Origin: CAVVAL01 sp963742725
Lineage (GTDB): Bacteria > Actinomycetota > Actinomycetes > Mycobacteriales > Cryptosporangiaceae
DNA: 64,000 nt
Direction: 5' to 3'
NCBI GenBank assembly: GCA_963742725.1
Contig: CAVUMX010000003.1
Coordinates: 248,001-312,000, forward strand
Part shown: piece by piece, positions 24,865 through 33,998 of the stretch
Position numbering within the stretch: position 1 is the stretch's first letter
How the letters are laid out: the number at the start of each line of letters is the position of its first letter
Notes under the pieces: generated by a model
The model's database searches: none
The model's input: the letters and a program-made list of their open reading frames with translations, nothing else
Told to the model about the DNA's origin: nothing
Translations under genes and position numbers: made by a program

Positions 24865-25795
24865 ATGACGCCAGCCATCCCCGGCTTCGACCGCCAGCGC
24901 GTTCCTGTGGCCGACGGCGTGTCGCTGCACGCGGCCGTCGCCGGCACGGGCAGCCCCATCGTGCTCCTGCACGGGTTCCCGCAGACCCATCTGATGTGGC
25001 GTCACGTCGCCACAGACCTGGCCGCGAACCACACGGTGATCTGCCCTGACCTGCGCGGCTACGGCGCGAGCGACAAGCCCGTCGCGACAGACCCCGCCGT
25101 CTACTCCAAGCGCACGATGGCAGCCGACATCGTCTCGCTGGCGCAGCAGCTCGGACACGACCGGTTCGCGCTGGCCGGGCACGACCGCGGCGCCCTCGTC
25201 GCTCTCCGTGCCGCGCTGGACCACCCCGGCGCGGTCACCCACCTGGCCTGCCTAGACGTGCTGCCAACACTGGACATGTGGGGCGTCATGCGCGGCGCCA
25301 GCGCCGCCGTCGGCTTCCACCTCTACCTGATGGCCCAACCGCCCGGCCTGCCCCGAGCACATGATCGCCGCCAGCGCCGACGCCTTCTTCGGCCACTTCC
25401 TCGACCTCTGGGCCAGCGACCCGCAGGCCATCCCGGCCGACGTCCGCGCCGCGTACCTCGACGCCTGCCGCGACGCGGTGCCGTCGATCATCGCTGACTA
25501 CCGGGCGTCCGCCGGCATCGACGTCGAGCACGACCAAGCCGACCGGGACGCCGGCAACCAGCTGCAGATGCCCGTCACCGTGCTCCAGCAGAACTGGGGC
25601 GCGGTACTCGGGTTCGACGCCGCGGCCCTCTGGAGCACATGGGCATCCGACCTGCGGCACATCACCGTCACGGACGGCCACTTCATGGCCGAAGAAGCGC
25701 CCGGCGACGTCGCCAAGGAACTCCGCGAACTCCTCGCCCGTGAAACAGCAGGTGCCCATGCGACCTGCTGCTTCACTGACCGGGACCAGAGATAA
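24865..25795 (+). pseudogene. Alpha/beta hydrolase (haloacetate dehalogenase-like), one frameshift
   Basis: The first frame (24865 to about 25355) starts at an ATG with GAAGGAG upstream and carries LLHGFPQTHLMWR and the nucleophile elbow GHDRGA, where Asp serves as nucleophile. The reading then continues only in the next frame (from about 25355) with EHMIAASADAFFGHFLDLW and the catalytic His in DGHFMAEEAP. The shift lies at the run CCCC (25351-25354), where three C would restore a single reading through GLPEHMIAAS. The joined protein would be about 309 residues and otherwise complete. A recent mutation or a sequencing error are equally possible. Confidence 0.85.
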
Positions 25796-26169
25796 CAGGC
25801 GGACGCGTGAACCAGGATCAGCCGAGCGACCAGGACGCCACCGCGGGACTCCCCGCCGAGACGACCACCGAGGCGCTGGCCGCGCCGACAGCCCGAAACC
25901 ACACCGCTTGTGGCTGCCCCTGCCGTCGCGCCCGAGGTGGCTACGGTGCCCGGGGCGGCAACAGCGCCCGGGGGCAGCATGGTCACCGTCGCCAGCACGA
26001 GGGGAACTCAGTGCATGACGAAGGTCAAGTCGATGCCGAAGTAGCTGCCGGGAGCAACATCACGACGCCGATCGGGCTGAACCCGGCCGCGCGAGCACGA
26101 GGAGCTGCTGATAGCCGACGGATATTCCCGTCGGCTTCTGCCACCCCTGCCGTTCGCGGTGGGTGCGCT
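25796..26169. other. Intergenic stretch without a supported gene
   Basis: A GTG-initiated frame (25807) rich in Ala and Thr runs through here into the asparaginase gene on the opposite strand, but it lacks a ribosome-binding site and resembles no family. The only structured element is the hairpin at 26113-26136. Confidence 0.5.
26113..26136 (-). terminator. Hairpin after the asparaginase gene
   Basis: AGCCGACGG, a six-base loop, CCGTCGGCT: a perfect nine-base stem 34 bases beyond the asparaginase stop. There is no U-tract, so it would be the stem-only terminator common in actinomycetes. Confidence 0.55.
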
Positions 26170-27189
26170 CTAGACGGGGGCGGTCGTGTCCGCCACGCCG
26201 ATCATCTCGAACGCCTTGGTGATGTTGCCTCGCTCAGCGCCAGAGGCAAGGAGCAGATGCAGCAGAACTCGAGCCTTGTAGCAGTCAAGAGAACCCGCGC
26301 CGATCAGACCACGCGCCAGAAGATCGGATTCGGAACCAGCGAAACCGTAGGTACTTGTCAGAACGGGGCCGCTCCCGATCCGTGACGAGAGGATGACCGG
26401 CATGGTGGCGGCCAGCTCGGTGAGCGCTTCCACCGCCGCCGCTGGGACATGACCCGCGCCGAAAGCGGCCACGACGAGGCCGTCGAGGCCTTCGCCGATC
26501 CGGCGGAGCGTCTCACCGTCATCACCGAGTACGACGGGCACGACAGCCGTACGCGGCAGCGAGGTTTGGCGCGGCTCGAGGGTCAACGGACGGCGGACCG
26601 GCCGGGCCCAGATGCGCACGTTGCCCTCGGCGACCAGTCCGACCGGGCCGGTATCGGGTGAGCGGAACGCCGCGGGACTGGTGGTGTGCGTCTTCCGCAC
26701 CCACCGGGCGGCATGGATGTCGTCGTTGAGCACCACCAGACACCCCATCTGGCGTGCCGCTGGCGCGCTCCCGACCCGGACCGCGGCCAGGAGATTGGCC
26801 GGACCATCCGCGCCGGCCAGCGTCGGGTTTCGCATGGCGCCGGTAACGACCAGCGGTGCGTCGCTCCGCCACAACAGGTCCAGGGCGAAGGCGCTCTCCT
26901 CGATCGTGTCGGTTCCCTGGGTCACCACGACGCCGTCAGCGCCGGCATCGACGGCCTCCCGCGCGGCGATGCTCAAGGCGATGAGGTCATCGAATGTCAG
27001 CGACGCGCCAGGCACCTTGCGGAAGTCGTGAACCCGCAGCGCGACACCGGTGTCCGAGAGACCTGGCACAGCAGCTACCAGGTCACCAGCGCTCAAGGCT
27101 GGCACGACGCCACCCTGGCCTACGTTGTTCATGGCGATCGTTCCGCCGAGCGAGAATACGGCCACGGAACGGCCTGGGGGCTGCTCCAC
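26170..27189 (-). CDS. Type I/II L-asparaginase-like protein
   Basis: 339 residues. The two asparaginase signatures are present: SLGGTIAM with catalytic Thr17 and TQGTDTIEES (T90-S99), plus VTGAMR and HTTSPAAFRS further on. It hydrolyses asparagine (possibly glutamine) to the acid and ammonia. No signal peptide is seen, so it is cytoplasmic. The GTG at 27189 has a perfect AGGAGG seven bases upstream. It is a single-gene unit with a hairpin behind it. Confidence 0.92.
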   Translation of the reverse strand: MEQPPGRSVAVFSLGGTIAMNNVGQGGVVPALSAGDLVAAVPGLSDTGVALRVHDFRKVPGASLTFDDLIALSIAAREAVDAGADGVVVTQGTDTIEESAFALDLLWRSDAPLVVTGAMRNPTLAGADGPANLLAAVRVGSAPAARQMGCLVVLNDDIHAARWVRKTHTTSPAAFRSPDTGPVGLVAEGNVRIWARPVRRPLTLEPRQTSLPRTAVVPVVLGDDGETLRRIGEGLDGLVVAAFGAGHVPAAAVEALTELAATMPVILSSRIGSGPVLTSTYGFAGSESDLLARGLIGAGSLDCYKARVLLHLLLASGAERGNITKAFEMIGVADTTAPV

Positions 27190-27352
27190 CCGTCAACCTC
27201 CTGCCATACGCGCCGGCACGGGCAGCCTACGCGAACAGCCTTGCCGTCCGATCTGTTGCTCCGCGCTGTCCGGAAGGAACTCGCAGGACATCCGCGTCGC
27301 CCGGACAAGGCAGCGGACGCGAGATGCACAGGACCGTACGGCGATCACGGAT

Positions 27353-27551
27353 TCACACTCGGCCAAGCCGTAGGCGACTGAACCAGTCCAGGGTGACGGC
27401 GATCGCCTCGTCCTCCCGCGCCCGCGTATCGAATCCGTGGTCCGATCCGCGGACCGGACAGATCTCGCACCGCTCGTGCGCCTCTGCGCGCCACCTCGAA
27501 GGACACGTAGGCGTCGCGGTCACCGACCAAAGCCGGCGAGTCGCACACCAT
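27353..27551 (-). pseudogene. Dienelactone-hydrolase-like fragment (C-terminal end)
   Basis: Two minus frames read as consecutive parts of an alpha/beta hydrolase C-terminus. The first carries DSPALVGDRDAYVSFEVARR, around the active-site Asp; the second carries VRGSDHGFDTRAREDEAIAV, around the catalytic His, and then LDWFSRLRLGRV and a stop at 27353. A frameshift lies between them near 27430-27450, and everything N-terminal is missing. The remaining 27190-27352 and 27552-27700 show no gene. Confidence 0.65.
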
Positions 27552-27700
27552 CCGCAGACGTCAGCTCACGTGACTGTGCTCGACGTGACCACCGGTGGTC
27601 GTACTGCGGGAGCTGGTTGCGTGACGATCGGCTTCCAGAACTTGCCGCGGGGTTCCACCCTTTCGTGGGTCGGTGGGCGTGTACAGCGCGGGAGGTGTCA

Positions 27701-28222
27701 GTGGATGGGTTCGAGGACTTCGTGAGGGCACGGTCGACCGCGCTGGCGCGCTGCGCGTACCTGCTCACCGGCAACGTCCACCTCGCGGAGGATCTGTTAC
27801 AGGACACGCTGGCACGGGTGGCCGAGCGATGGCGATCGATCGAGCGCACCGGGGACCCGGAGCCGTACGTGCGTCGGGTCCTGTACACCCGGGCTGTCGA
27901 TGGGTGGCGTCGGCGCCGACGCGTGGATGAGCTGCACCGCCGCGGCGCCGGGCAGCGCCCCGAACTCGTCACCGACGACGCCGAGACGGTGACGCGCCGT
28001 CTGGTCCTGCACGACGCGCTGGCCCGGTTGACCGTGCGGCAGCGCGCGGTGCTGGTGCTGCGGTTCTACGAGGACCTCACCGAGGTGCAGACCGCGGCGG
28101 TACTCAGCTGTTCGGTCAGCACCGTGAAATCCCAGACCCGGCACGCTCTGAGCCGGCTACGCGAGCTCGCCCCAGAACTCGCAGCCACGTTCGACCGCGC
28201 AGTGCGGGTGGAGGCCCCATGA
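27701..28222 (+). CDS. ECF sigma factor, SigE-like
   Basis: 173 residues. Region 2 reads ARCAYLLTGNVHLAEDLLQD with TLARVAERW; region 4 reads ALARLTVRQRAVLVLRFYED and CSVSTVKSQTRHALSRLREL. GTG 27701 has GGGAGG eight bases upstream; longer in-frame readings run through non-homologous sequence. Its stop overlaps the ATG of the next gene (ATGA, 28219-28222), so the membrane partner is cotranslated and likely modulates it. Target promoters are not apparent. Confidence 0.92.
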   Translation: MDGFEDFVRARSTALARCAYLLTGNVHLAEDLLQDTLARVAERWRSIERTGDPEPYVRRVLYTRAVDGWRRRRRVDELHRRGAGQRPELVTDDAETVTRRLVLHDALARLTVRQRAVLVLRFYEDLTEVQTAAVLSCSVSTVKSQTRHALSRLRELAPELAATFDRAVRVEAP

Positions 28223-29586
28223 CCAGCCCGCTCCGCGAGGCGCTCGACGACCTCGTCGCCGACGTCCCCGCGCACATCGTCACCGACGACATTGGTACCC
28301 GTGCCTGGGCCAGCGGGCGGCGGCGCCGCGTCCGGCGATGGGCCGCCAACACCGCGCTCGCGTTCGCGTTCCTGGGCGTCCTGACCGTGGCGGTCGTCCC
28401 CCTCGTACGCGACCCGCGAACGCACCCGGCCGACAGCTCCGGCGCCGCCGTGGACGGCTACTCGCAGCGGATAGGCCACCAGTGGTGGACCCCGGACCTG
28501 CCCGACCGGCCAGGCCCGGTCGCCGCCGTCGTCAACGTGGTAGACCACCACTCCACAGCGGACGAGTTCGCAGGGTGGCACGCCGTCGCCGGAGACGGTC
28601 GCCGCTGGCGGATCCCGGTCGCGAATGACATGGCCGAAGAGGTGCATCCGACGGTCTCGCCGGACGGCCGCGCGATTGGCTACCTCGCCGGCAACGCAGG
28701 CCCCTACGTGATCCATCACCTCGGCACCGGCCGCAGGACCGAGTTTCCGCAGGTCGGCAGCGGGATCACAACCGTCCGCACACCGTACTGGGCCGCGATG
28801 CAGGCCCCCAGCTTCTGGTCACCCGACCGCAACCGCGTGTTGCTCACCGCCGGCCGCCGAGATCCCTCGGACAGTGGCACCGGTCTTGTGCTCGATCTGG
28901 ACGGTTCGTTACGCCCGACCACCCTGCGGGGTTGGGCCGTCGGCTGGATCGACGACACCGCCCTGGCCTGGCTCGACTGGCCCCCGGACAAGAAGCTGTC
29001 CGAAACACCCGGCGCCACGCCGCAGGTGCATATGACCAGCCTGGACGGCACGGTGCGGCGCTCGATCCCGCTGCGCCCCTCCCAGCCGTGGCAGACGGAC
29101 GGCTTCTCGCAATGGACCGGCGCGGTCTCACCGGACGGCACACAGCTCCTCGTCCGTGACGCCGCTCTCCTCCGGCGTTTCTCCCTGGCCGACGGACGGG
29201 AAACGCCCGGTCCCGTGCCCGTCGACGGCATCAGCGCACCGTGTGGCGCCGCCTGGGCCGGCGCCGTGCCAACCGTCCCCGTCGACGACGACACCGGAGC
29301 TCGCTCGGCCGCGGTTCGCGGGCATGAACTGGACCCGCTGGTGGTCACGGAGCCGAGCCTGGGCGTGCACTGCGTGACCTGGGCATCCGACGCCCTGGCT
29401 GGCGGCCCGCACTGGACACCGTTCGGCCGGTCGACGTGGTGGTGGACCTGGTGGTGGCGCGAAATCGCCATCGGCCTCCTCTTGACCGGCGCGTGTGCCT
29501 GGGCCGTCCGCCGATGGCGCGGACGAATCCCACCACTGGGCCGCCGGCAACGCCACGACCAGCCAGAAGTCGACTGGTGGGCGTAA
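28219..29586 (+). CDS. Sigma-factor-associated membrane protein with propeller-like domain
   Basis: 455 residues. The N-terminal 45 residues are cytoplasmic, with a basic patch (SGRRRRVRRW), followed by one membrane helix (about 42-62). A long outer part has repeated segments such as HPTVSPDGRAIGYLAG and TGAVSPDGTQLLVRD, the WD40/TolB-like propeller pattern. Near the C-terminus a Trp-rich stretch (STWWWTWWWRE) leads into a second helix (465-like end, about 410-430) and a basic tail. It is translationally coupled to the ECF sigma gene, the place where an anti-sigma factor is usual, but no ZAS zinc motif is visible. Confidence 0.75.
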   Translation: MTSPLREALDDLVADVPAHIVTDDIGTRAWASGRRRRVRRWAANTALAFAFLGVLTVAVVPLVRDPRTHPADSSGAAVDGYSQRIGHQWWTPDLPDRPGPVAAVVNVVDHHSTADEFAGWHAVAGDGRRWRIPVANDMAEEVHPTVSPDGRAIGYLAGNAGPYVIHHLGTGRRTEFPQVGSGITTVRTPYWAAMQAPSFWSPDRNRVLLTAGRRDPSDSGTGLVLDLDGSLRPTTLRGWAVGWIDDTALAWLDWPPDKKLSETPGATPQVHMTSLDGTVRRSIPLRPSQPWQTDGFSQWTGAVSPDGTQLLVRDAALLRRFSLADGRETPGPVPVDGISAPCGAAWAGAVPTVPVDDDTGARSAAVRGHELDPLVVTEPSLGVHCVTWASDALAGGPHWTPFGRSTWWWTWWWREIAIGLLLTGACAWAVRRWRGRIPPLGRRQRHDQPEVDWWA

Positions 29587-29757
29587 CGTTCCGGGCGTCC
29601 GCTTGTGACACCGGAGCTGCGCCACGTCGTCGCCCTCGGCGGCACGCCGGTCGACTGGCCCGGTAAGGGCGGGCGGACAGTGAGGGCGCGCTCGTGGGCA
29701 CGGCTGGAGCGCGACAGGTAGACCCGCCCGCTGTCGGACGTGTCGCGCCAGGCGTTG

Positions 29758-31173
29758 CTAGCGGTAGTCGACGCCGAAGAGGCGTTTCCAGATGGCGACA
29801 CCACCCCAGTGGGGGAGTTGGTCGTGGATGTGTTTGGGGATGAGGATCATCCGCCCGAACTCGGTGTCGTGGTGCCACACCAAGCCAGGCGGCGTACTGG
29901 CATGGCCAGCGATGGCGTTGGCGGCGGCCTTGTCTGCTGCGCGGCTGTTGCGGAGCATCCCGATGTTCACGTCCTCGACGATGACGTGCTCGAAGCCCGC
30001 GAATGGGACGCCGTCGAGCTTCATGTCGACGCGTTCGGCGTTGTAGGACTTCTTATACATGAGGTAGTCCCGCACCATCTTGTCTGTCACCGGATCTTCG
30101 GTGAGTGCACCGATTAGCGTGCGGGCCTCGCGGGCCTCGCGCGATCCCATGCCGATTGCCGCGGTCCCGGAGTTGTCCGCGGCGAGTGTCCGCATGAAGC
30201 TGCTGAATCTGGACGGAAGGCCGTTCGCCATCGCGGACTCGATGATGGCGGGGGAGATGAACTGGAGCGCGAACTCGGTGACGTTGAGGAACTTCTGCAT
30301 GGCTTCGTAGCTCTGGTGGAGTTCGTACTGGCGCCCTCTCTCCGCGCCGGCCGGCTCGGCGTAGCGCCAACTCGACAGCCATCGCGGCGCCAACGGACTG
30401 CTGGCGATCATCTGGTCGACGAGCCAGTTCCACGCTGACTCCTTGGCCACGGCCCATTCCTCGTCGGCGGTCGCGAACCCGGGGTCCGTGGCTGGACGTG
30501 GTGCTGGTTGCGTCGGGGGAGGGACAACGATCCGGTCCGCGGGGAAGGTCAGCGGATCTTCCGGCGCGCCGGTGCCTGTCGTCACCAGACCTGATCCCGT
30601 TCCCCACCACAGCCGCCATCGTTCCGTGCGGAACCTTGACCACTCCGCGACGTCGCCGCTGGCCTCGGTCGCCGCGGTCACCGTTTTCGCCGGCGCTGGG
30701 GCGGTGTCGGCCGGCACGGCGTCCGCAGGCGCTGTGTTCACCGGAGCCCTCTCGACGGGCGCCGTATCGACTGGAGCGGTGCCGCCGGGTTCGCCCTGGG
30801 GCGGGGCCTCGGTACCGCCAGGTCCCTGCCCGCCGGTCACGTGTTCGCCGGGGGCTGTTTCGCCACCGACGAAATCGATGACGGTGCCGATGTGGTTGCC
30901 GCCGCTGTCGAGGACGTGCATCTTCTCAGGCTCTCCGTGCGAGCTTTTCCGGATCTCCACGGTTTTCGGCTGGTCCATGACGTACGCGCCGTGGCCGCCG
31001 TCAGCGTGGGGGTCCCAGTGGGCCGTACCTACGGGGACGCCGCCGTCCAATACGGTGACGGTCGCGGGCGGTGGGTGACCGGCCAGAAGCCACTGCGTCA
31101 GCTTGTCCTTCTCCTGACCTGGAAGTCTCTGTTCGACTCCAGCCTGAACTTTGGCGTCGTCTCCGTCAGGCAT
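29758..31173 (-). CDS. HNH/ENDO VII-type (WHH) nuclease-domain protein
   Basis: 471 residues. The last 45 residues carry the WHH nuclease signature: PPGLVWHHDTEFGRMILIPK (W433, H434, H435) then HIHDQLPHWGG, as in polymorphic-toxin nucleases. Residues 30-105 hold two related beta segments (VTVLDGGVPVGTAHW and MHVLDSGGNHIGTVIDF), followed by a Pro/Thr/Ala-rich linker to about 175 and a helical middle. ATG 31173 has AGGGGG six bases upstream. It is last in an operon with a beta-sandwich protein and a PP2C-like protein. No signal peptide, WXG/LXG or PAAR domain and no adjacent immunity gene are seen, so export is unclear. Confidence 0.75.
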   Translation of the reverse strand: MPDGDDAKVQAGVEQRLPGQEKDKLTQWLLAGHPPPATVTVLDGGVPVGTAHWDPHADGGHGAYVMDQPKTVEIRKSSHGEPEKMHVLDSGGNHIGTVIDFVGGETAPGEHVTGGQGPGGTEAPPQGEPGGTAPVDTAPVERAPVNTAPADAVPADTAPAPAKTVTAATEASGDVAEWSRFRTERWRLWWGTGSGLVTTGTGAPEDPLTFPADRIVVPPPTQPAPRPATDPGFATADEEWAVAKESAWNWLVDQMIASSPLAPRWLSSWRYAEPAGAERGRQYELHQSYEAMQKFLNVTEFALQFISPAIIESAMANGLPSRFSSFMRTLAADNSGTAAIGMGSREAREARTLIGALTEDPVTDKMVRDYLMYKKSYNAERVDMKLDGVPFAGFEHVIVEDVNIGMLRNSRAADKAAANAIAGHASTPPGLVWHHDTEFGRMILIPKHIHDQLPHWGGVAIWKRLFGVDYR

Positions 31174-31891
31174 GGTCATCCCCCTGGTTTGTCTGGGGCT
31201 CAGCCGGCAGCAGCGCAGTGACCGGAGTGCTTTGGGCCTGTAGCTCCGATGTGTTGTCGTCGTACACGCGAACGATGAACGAACGCGGTTGGCCGCCGGC
31301 GAGCAGACGCACGGCGAACTGGGCGGTGCCTGAGTCGGGCAAACGCTGAACGGGAGGCTGGACGTCGGTCCCCATCTCGAACTTCTCGGAGCGCCAACGC
31401 TCGACCGGCGTGAGCAACACATCGTCGGGTTCGGCGGTCACCAGCTCGATCTCGACGCGTGCCGATGCGCCGGGTGGGCCGGTGACCACCAGGGCGGTCT
31501 CGATCCACTCGTCCCACCGCAACTGGACGACAAGCGTGACCGGCGAGATGGTCCACAGTCTGCGTACAGAGACGGTGACGGCGTCGGCCTCACCGAGTAC
31601 GAGCCCGGTGTCGGGCTCTTCGAGAGTGAGGACCAGGGAGTAGGCCCGCTCTGCGCTGTCAGCGGGCGGGCGGATCAAGACAACGAACAGTTCGGTGGAC
31701 CCGACCAGAATGCTGCGGGTCGGCTGGTTGACCGCGATCCACGGCGATGCCTCAGCGGGATGAATCGCGGCACTGAGGACGACGGCTGCTGAGTCTTCGC
31801 CGGAGTTGCTGACGTCGACGAGCAGCACTCCCGGTCCGCCCGGTTCGAGCTCCAACGCGCGGATACGTGGTACGACAACCAGCTGGTCCAT
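31166..31891 (-). CDS. Beta-rich (Ig-like) hypothetical protein
   Basis: 241 residues, almost entirely beta-strand in character, with repeated stretches like GVLLVDVSNSGEDSAAVVLS and QLRWDEWIETALVVTGPPGA that suggest two or three stacked Ig-like sandwiches. No signal peptide or membrane helix. No family is recognised. ATG 31891 has GGAGAGGG upstream; an open frame to 31996 offers alternative starts. It overlaps the start of the nuclease gene by eight bases and follows the PP2C-like gene, so the three products probably work together. A structural or binding role is only a guess. Confidence 0.65.
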   Translation of the reverse strand: MDQLVVVPRIRALELEPGGPGVLLVDVSNSGEDSAAVVLSAAIHPAEASPWIAVNQPTRSILVGSTELFVVLIRPPADSAERAYSLVLTLEEPDTGLVLGEADAVTVSVRRLWTISPVTLVVQLRWDEWIETALVVTGPPGASARVEIELVTAEPDDVLLTPVERWRSEKFEMGTDVQPPVQRLPDSGTAQFAVRLLAGGQPRSFIVRVYDDNTSELQAQSTPVTALLPAEPQTNQGDDHA

Positions 31892-32052
31892 GGCCCTCTC
31901 CGCCCTGATCCCCGGCGTTGCGTCGTTCATCGAATGCAGGCTCGGCATGATGCTGCTACCGATCATGATCGCGATCTGGTCGCGGACCAACGGCATTTCG
32001 ACACTTTGCGCGGAGCTTCAGCGCCCGTCGGGCGCACTCCGCTGGCGACAGG

Positions 32053-32847
32053 TCAGGCCTCGGCGAGGTCGGTGCAGTGTGTGATCGTCGCGTCGTCCGC
32101 CGGCACCGCGTGGCGCGTCTCCGCCTGCCGGACACGACGGATGATTTCGGCGGGTCCGCTCGACGCCAGTACGGCCATGACGCCTGGCCAGTCGGTGAGC
32201 CGGAACCTGTCCACGATGCGGCTGGCTCCGTTGCTGAGCAGGACGGCGCTGGTCAGCTCGGAGATCGGACAGCTTCCGGTGATCGCCTCGTCCGCTGCCC
32301 GCGGGTCGTCCTTGGCCAGCCAGAAGCCGCCCGGCTGGTTCCGGTTGGCGCGCAGGTCCCGAAGGACCCGGTGGTAATCGTCGCTGCCCTCGGCGGTGGC
32401 CTCGATCGCGGGCCGGTAGGACTCGCTGATGATCACCTCCCGGGGATCGGAGGCGACGAGCGGTGCACTGCCTGTTCTGTCGAGCACGATGACCGAGTCA
32501 CCGAGTACCAGGTGCTCGACGAGGCCGTCGGACAGGCGCAGGATGGCCACGGTCGCCGACGGACTGATGGGATCGGCGACGTCGCACGTGTCCCGGTGAT
32601 CGTCCGTCACCTGCTCGATGGCCTCGGCGAGCAGCGCCGGAAGGCTGCGGTCCCGCGCGAGTGACAGGTGGCCGAGGAGGTTGCCGCCCAGGCGGTTGGC
32701 GTACCAGGCCACGCCGTGCCGGCAGATCGATTCGGTGCCGGGGATGCCGGCGCCGTCGATCAGCACCGCCGCGGTCGGCACGGCGCCGGTGAAGTCCTCG
32801 TTCGTGCGGCCGGTCCGTGCCGCGGCGCTCGTCATCGTCACCCGCAT
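32053..32847 (-). CDS. PP2C-like protein phosphatase
   Basis: 264 residues with PP2C metal-site motifs: RTNEDF near the start, VLIDGAG, VLGDSVIV in the middle and PADDATI near the end. These match the order of Asp residues that hold the two Mn ions, although the usual DGMGG is shortened. It should dephosphorylate Ser/Thr proteins in the cytosol. It is first in the minus operon with the beta-sandwich and nuclease genes, divergent from the S8 protease operon. ATG 32847 is used; ATG 32835 is an alternative. No kinase gene lies in the window. Confidence 0.75.
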   Translation of the reverse strand: MRVTMTSAAARTGRTNEDFTGAVPTAAVLIDGAGIPGTESICRHGVAWYANRLGGNLLGHLSLARDRSLPALLAEAIEQVTDDHRDTCDVADPISPSATVAILRLSDGLVEHLVLGDSVIVLDRTGSAPLVASDPREVIISESYRPAIEATAEGSDDYHRVLRDLRANRNQPGGFWLAKDDPRAADEAITGSCPISELTSAVLLSNGASRIVDRFRLTDWPGVMAVLASSGPAEIIRRVRQAETRHAVPADDATITHCTDLAEA

Positions 32848-33077
32848 GCCTACCGCCGTTCTCCCGCCGAAGTCGTCGACCGTCGCCGCATTCGACGTGT
32901 GGGCGAGAGCGACTCCCCCGAAAGGCTATTGCGACCGATCGGCACGAGGTGAACAGTGAGTCGCGGGGACAGTACGTGCCGCGACAGGCAGTGGGGGATG
33001 CGAGCGGATCCGCTCCCACACCGGAGCGCCGAGGGGGTCCTTGATGGCGAGCATGACCGAGTTGCCTGACCGATCGG
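32848..33077. promoter_or_regulatory. Divergent promoter region between the phosphatase and protease operons
   Basis: 230 bases hold the start signals for both operons. A 13-codon frame (33044-33085, MASMTELPDRSDV) ends inside the start of the protease gene and might be a leader, though support is weak. No palindromic operator was noticed. Confidence 0.4.
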
Positions 33078-33998
33078 ATGTCTGATTCGCAAGCACTCAG
33101 GTTACGACCTCGCGTGTCCGAGCCGCCCCGTCTGAGGTCGTTGGACATGGTGCGCCTCGGCCCTCTCATGGAGCGCACTGCCGGCGACCCCGTGGTCGCC
33201 ATCGGTTTGATCGACGGACCCGTGGTTCTCGACCAGCCCGCGCTGGCTACCGGGCATCTCCGCGAGATCGGCGGCAGGCACGCGGCACACTGTGCGTCGC
33301 GGTCTCATCCCGCATGTGTTCACGGCACCTTCGTCGCCGGGATCCTGGCCGCACGGCGCGGGTCCGGCGCCCCGGCGATCTGCCCGGACTGCACCGTCTA
33401 CGTCCGTCCGATCTTCTCCGACCGGTCGGCCCCGCGTCCGATTCCGACGGCGACGCCCGCAGATCTGCGCGACGCGATCCTGGACTGCATCGCGGCGCGT
33501 GCCCGAGTGATCAACGTCAGCGCTGCGGTCTCCGGCGCGTCAGCGGGCGAGGAGTCGCAGGTGACGGATGCCCTGAACGAGGCCGCGAAGGCCGAGGTCA
33601 TCGTCGTCGCCGCGACGGGCAACGACGGGATGATCGGCAGCAACGCGCTCACCCGCCACCCCTGGGTCATCCCGGTCACCGGTCACGACCTGCGTGGTCG
33701 GCCGATGAGCCAGTCCAACCACAGTCGGTCCACGGGACAACGAGGCCTGGGCGCACCAGGCGAAGGCGTCATCAGCATCGGGACGGGATCAGGCCTCTCG
33801 ACGCTGCACGGCACGAGCTTCGCGGCCCCGTTCGTGACGGGGACCGCGGCCCTGCTCTGGTCACAATTCCCCACGGCCACCGCAGTCGACATCAAGGCGG
33901 CGATGCTCGCCCCCGGCCGCCGGAGAAGCCTGATTCCACCATTGCTCGACGCATGGGCCGCGTTCGAGGCCATGCACGAAAGGAACGCTCATGCCTAG
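33078..33998 (+). CDS. S8 (subtilisin-like) protease of the PatA/PatG kind
   Basis: 306 residues, about the size of a bare subtilisin catalytic domain. The triad is Asp46 (GLIDGP), His82 (HGTFVAG) and Ser247 (GTSFAAPFVTG), with oxyanion Asn182 (ATGND). There is no signal peptide and no I9 propeptide, so it should act in the cytosol, as cyanobactin proteases PatA/PatG do. The gene overlaps the next by eight bases, and a free-standing PatG C-terminal-like protein is encoded two genes on. Together they look like a PatG split in two. Likely substrates are the tandem Cys-rich proteins at the operon's end (inference). Confidence 0.88.
   Translation: MSDSQALRLRPRVSEPPRLRSLDMVRLGPLMERTAGDPVVAIGLIDGPVVLDQPALATGHLREIGGRHAAHCASRSHPACVHGTFVAGILAARRGSGAPAICPDCTVYVRPIFSDRSAPRPIPTATPADLRDAILDCIAARARVINVSAAVSGASAGEESQVTDALNEAAKAEVIVVAATGNDGMIGSNALTRHPWVIPVTGHDLRGRPMSQSNHSRSTGQRGLGAPGEGVISIGTGSGLSTLHGTSFAAPFVTGTAALLWSQFPTATAVDIKAAMLAPGRRRSLIPPLLDAWAAFEAMHERNAHA

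Noticed and set aside
25807..26385. 192-codon plus frame after the hydrolase remnant
   Set aside because: Its second half is antisense to asparaginase and the first half has no motif or ribosome-binding site.
29740..31349. Possible immunity gene opposite or behind the WHH nuclease
   Set aside because: The plus-strand frames here are antisense shadows; the gap 29587-29757 contains at most a 38-codon frame with no resemblance to immunity families.
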